Shown: piece after piece, positions 60,900 to 63,303 of the stretch
How the letters are laid out: each line of letters starts with the position of its first letter
How positions within the stretch are numbered: position 1 is the first letter of the stretch
Notes under the pieces: generated by a model
Told to the model about the DNA's origin: nothing
What the model saw: the letters and a program-made list of their open reading frames with translations, nothing else
Database searches by the model: none
Program-made: the position numbers and the translations under genes
NCBI GenBank assembly: GCA_910587935.1
Contig: CAJUNP010000016.1
Span: forward strand, 1 to 63,303
Direction: 5' to 3'
Source: an uncultured Lachnospiraceae bacterium
GTDB taxonomy: Bacteria; Bacillota; Clostridia; Lachnospirales; Lachnospiraceae
Length of the DNA: 63,303 nt

Positions 60900-61766
60900 A
60901 TGAGAAGTGAAGTCGCATTGGATCTTGCAGAATTTTCACGGGTAGATTGCAGAAAGGTGCAAAATACCAGACAGGTACGTAATACAAAAACGATTCAAAC
61001 TGTAATACCGGTTACAAACACAAAAACGGTTAAAAATACGAGAGCAGCACAGGCTAACCGGATTGCACGGCAGAGAATCCGCAGGCGCAGGCAAAGGATA
61101 AGAGCCATTCAAAAAAGTATTATTACGATATTTTTTATAAGCCTGGCGGGCATGTGTCTTTATTTTTTATGCGGGAGCCTGTTTGGAAAAAAGCATGCCG
61201 ATCCCACCATAAAAAACGTTTCGATTCAGGAAGACGCCGTTTCGCTATGGGAGAAAAATAAAATGCCGCATCCAGCGTGGACGGAGGACTGGCTTACCGT
61301 AAACGAATATTCCAGACCGGGAACGCCGCTCACGGAGGTTAACGATATTTTCGTACATTACACGGCAAATAAAGGAACGAATGCGAAACAGAACAGAAGT
61401 TATTTTGAACAGCTCAAGGACACCCATGAAAGATCGGCCAGCGCTCATTTTATTATCGGTTATGAAGGCGATATTGTACAGTGTATCCCCTTAAGTGAGA
61501 TGGCATATGCGGTTAAATCCAGGAACGAAGATTCCATTTCCATAGAGTGCTGCTTTGTAAGTGACGACGGTTCTTTTACGCAGGAAACCTACGATTCTCT
61601 GATTGCGCTGTTAACCTGGCTGATGCAGGAATATAATCTTACCTCGGATCACATTCTGCGCCACTATGACTGCGGAGGAAAGAAGTGCCCCATATATTAT
61701 ACGGAAAACGAGGACGAATGGGAACAGCTAAAAGCGGATGTCGATAAAAAGCTGAATGATCTATAG
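60900..61766 (+). CDS. Membrane-anchored N-acetylmuramoyl-L-alanine amidase (Amidase_2)
   Basis: 288 residues from ATG 60900, after GTGGAG; ATG 60882 is too close to its AAGGA. A highly basic N-terminus of about 75 residues (repeated NTK/NTR then RIRRRRQRIR), one membrane span (about 78-98), and an Amidase_2/PGRP domain (about 145-288) with zinc ligands in FVHYTA, LRHYDCGG and KCP. Removes the stem peptide from MurNAc outside the membrane. Ends 2 bases from the converging GerA-type gene. Confidence 0.92.
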   Translation: MRSEVALDLAEFSRVDCRKVQNTRQVRNTKTIQTVIPVTNTKTVKNTRAAQANRIARQRIRRRRQRIRAIQKSIITIFFISLAGMCLYFLCGSLFGKKHADPTIKNVSIQEDAVSLWEKNKMPHPAWTEDWLTVNEYSRPGTPLTEVNDIFVHYTANKGTNAKQNRSYFEQLKDTHERSASAHFIIGYEGDIVQCIPLSEMAYAVKSRNEDSISIECCFVSDDGSFTQETYDSLIALLTWLMQEYNLTSDHILRHYDCGGKKCPIYYTENEDEWEQLKADVDKKLNDL

Positions 61767-61768
61767 GT

Positions 61769-63217
61769 TTATTTCTTTTGTCTGTTCCAGCTTTTGCTTG
61801 GCTGAGCCTTGACGGTAGGATAGCGAAAAAGAAGGGTTTTCAGCGCCGTCCAGTTAAATGGGAACAGGGGCCAGAAATAGCTCATGCCCCCGAATGTGGG
61901 GGTCGTGGCGGCAGAAAGAAGAATCAGGACAGTTCCCGCAATAAATCCCCAGAGACCGAAGAAGGCGGTAGCGGCTATTAACAGAAGTCGGTAAACCCGG
62001 AGCGCGTCGCTGAATTCAATACTGGATAGAGAAAGGCTTGTCAGCAGTGTTACGGCCGCATAAAACAGAACTTCTATAGAGGCCCACTTCAGGTTGACGG
62101 CGATATCTCCGATAATCAGGCCGCCGACAATGGACAGAGAACCGGAGAAGCGGCTGGAGCTTAAAGAAGCGGAATACTTAAACAGATCCAGGATCAGTTC
62201 CACCGCGAAAACATAAAAAATCAGCGCTGCCGGCGTCTGCCCGGCAGTGGAAATCAGGCCGAGATTTTGGGAAAAATCAGGATAATACACGCCTGCCAGA
62301 AGAAAAAGAGGCATCAAAAAGAGGCTTACAAGAATACAGCCAAAACGGACCAGACGAAAATAGCTCCCTACCAGGGGGCTTTTATAATAGTCTTCAGGAC
62401 TTTGCGTAAACTGAAAAATTGTACAGGGGAGGATTAAAACGGCGGGGGAATTGTCCACGATAAGCAAAATATGGCCTTCCATCAGATAACTGCATGCTAC
62501 GTCCGGCCGTTCGGTCGTCTGCAATCCGGGAAGGGGATGAAACCAGCTTTTTCTGATCAGTAGTTCCTCCAGACTTTTACTGCCCATGGTCAGCGACGTA
62601 ACGGTCAGGCCCTTTAAGACTTCCTTGATATTTTGCAAAAGGGCCTGGTCTGCAAGGCCGTTAACGTAGGCGATTGCCACGTCGGTTCTGCTTGCCGTGC
62701 CTACCTTTGCCATTTCAAAAGTCAGTTCCGGTGTACGGATACGTCTGCGGATCAGATTGGTGTTAAAAAGCATGGTTTCTACGAAGCCGTCCCGCGCTCC
62801 ACGGGTAACTCTTTCCGTATCAGGCTCTGCAACGCCTCTGGCAGGATACGTACGTACATCGATGAGAATGGCCTGTGCAAAACCGTCGATAAACAGCACG
62901 GAGGGACCGCTTAAAAGGTTATCCGTAATTTTTTGCCAGTCGGATACAAGTTCGGCCTGCGCATAGCCGATTTTTGCATTCAGATAATCTGCAATATCTT
63001 CCACAATGGAGTCTTTCGTATAAACAGGATTTTGGAGATCCGAAAAAATCTGCTGCAAAATTTCCGTTCTGCAAAAACCGTTAATACCGATCCAATAACT
63101 TTTGGTTTCCCCCAGGAGCAGCTCCCTGGTAATCAGATCAAAGCTGGTTCCGATGGGGAATATGGATTTTAAATGCGTAATATTGTCATTTAACCGGGTA
63201 GAAAGAGTCTGTTTCAT
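61769..63217 (-). CDS. GerA/SpoVAF family spore germination protein
   Basis: 482 residues. A large N-terminal soluble region (about 1-290; DGFVETMLFNTNLIRRRIRTPELT, SRTDVAIAYVNGLAD, TTERPDVACSYLMEGH) and four or five membrane spans after about 300. These are GerA A-subunit/SpoVAF signatures. SpoVAF resembles the GerA A subunit and helps germination; the sequence alone does not decide which. Upstream GAGG site. No B or C subunit gene is present in the window. Confidence 0.88.
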   Translation of the reverse strand: MKQTLSTRLNDNITHLKSIFPIGTSFDLITRELLLGETKSYWIGINGFCRTEILQQIFSDLQNPVYTKDSIVEDIADYLNAKIGYAQAELVSDWQKITDNLLSGPSVLFIDGFAQAILIDVRTYPARGVAEPDTERVTRGARDGFVETMLFNTNLIRRRIRTPELTFEMAKVGTASRTDVAIAYVNGLADQALLQNIKEVLKGLTVTSLTMGSKSLEELLIRKSWFHPLPGLQTTERPDVACSYLMEGHILLIVDNSPAVLILPCTIFQFTQSPEDYYKSPLVGSYFRLVRFGCILVSLFLMPLFLLAGVYYPDFSQNLGLISTAGQTPAALIFYVFAVELILDLFKYSASLSSSRFSGSLSIVGGLIIGDIAVNLKWASIEVLFYAAVTLLTSLSLSSIEFSDALRVYRLLLIAATAFFGLWGFIAGTVLILLSAATTPTFGGMSYFWPLFPFNWTALKTLLFRYPTVKAQPSKSWNRQKK

Positions 63218-63303
63218 ACGATACCTCGCTTATTTAGGGAATTATTTTATCTAGGGAAACGCTGATTAATTAGCCTTACACTCAGCATTATCCCAGTTTG
63301 CTA

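Noticed and set aside
1..63303. CRISPR arrays, tRNA, rRNA, intact insertion sequences or prophage
   Set aside because: No regular spaced repeats, cloverleaf genes, transposase genes or phage structural genes were recognised on either strand.

Overview
The window reads as a chromosomal segment of a spore-forming, anaerobic, carbohydrate-degrading member of the Clostridia, most likely family Lachnospiraceae. Reasons: a spoIIAA-spoIIAB-sigF operon, a GerA-type germination protein, a T-box ahead of valS, DUF1700/DUF4097/PspC, LytTR-DUF3021 and ThrE pairs, and many cytoplasmic glycosidases with lipoprotein-dependent ABC uptake. No rRNA, tRNA, CRISPR array, prophage or intact insertion sequence was seen.

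Layout. 1-2.8 kb: an edge-truncated gene and an ECF sigma factor with its membrane partner. 2.8-6.9 kb: an AraC regulator and a manD-eda-kdgK operon, a complete route from D-mannonate through KDG and KDPG to pyruvate and glyceraldehyde-3-phosphate. 6.9-17.6 kb: a sugar locus with divergent GH3/PHP genes and an ABC importer, ROK repressor, ROK kinase and GH4 enzyme, sharing a candidate operator. 17.7-22.5 kb: an AgaI-type isomerase, an OPA-like MFS carrier, asnA and a GH123-like protein. 22.5-27.9 kb: a DNA-repair-flavoured stretch with a radical SAM enzyme and DUF4130 partner behind two LexA boxes, an HPr-like protein without its phosphorylatable histidine, and a nuclease-helicase. 28.2-33.8 kb: a GH13 enzyme, then murQ-murK-namZ with a convergent murR-type regulator (MurNAc recycling).

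33.8-44.1 kb: remnants of a two-component/ABC-exporter module, a PadR-DUF1700-DUF4097-PspC envelope operon, pyridoxal kinase with an ECF transporter S subunit, a split ThrE exporter, an AgrC/AgrA-like pair next to a lipoprotein with a candidate LytTR promoter, and an AT-rich LytTR-DUF3021 pair. 44.4-50.1 kb: a MarR-controlled heterodimeric ABC exporter and a polyphosphate:AMP phosphotransferase. 50.1-63.2 kb: a membrane glycosyltransferase-like gene, T-box-valS-folC, a TPR protein, the spoIIA operon, two membrane-anchored wall hydrolases and a GerA/SpoVAF protein.

The most unusual signals are: the SOS-boxed radical SAM/DUF4130 pair; five half-sites at strict 10-11 bp spacing before the 50.2 kb gene, with a 15-base element repeated upstream of the GH25 lysozyme; matching insertions in SpoIIAB and SigF, which bind each other; two separate sites of decayed two-component genes (29.6 and 34.3 kb); and a NamZ without a secretion signal. 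No computation was run; family names rest on motif recognition and remembered homologues.
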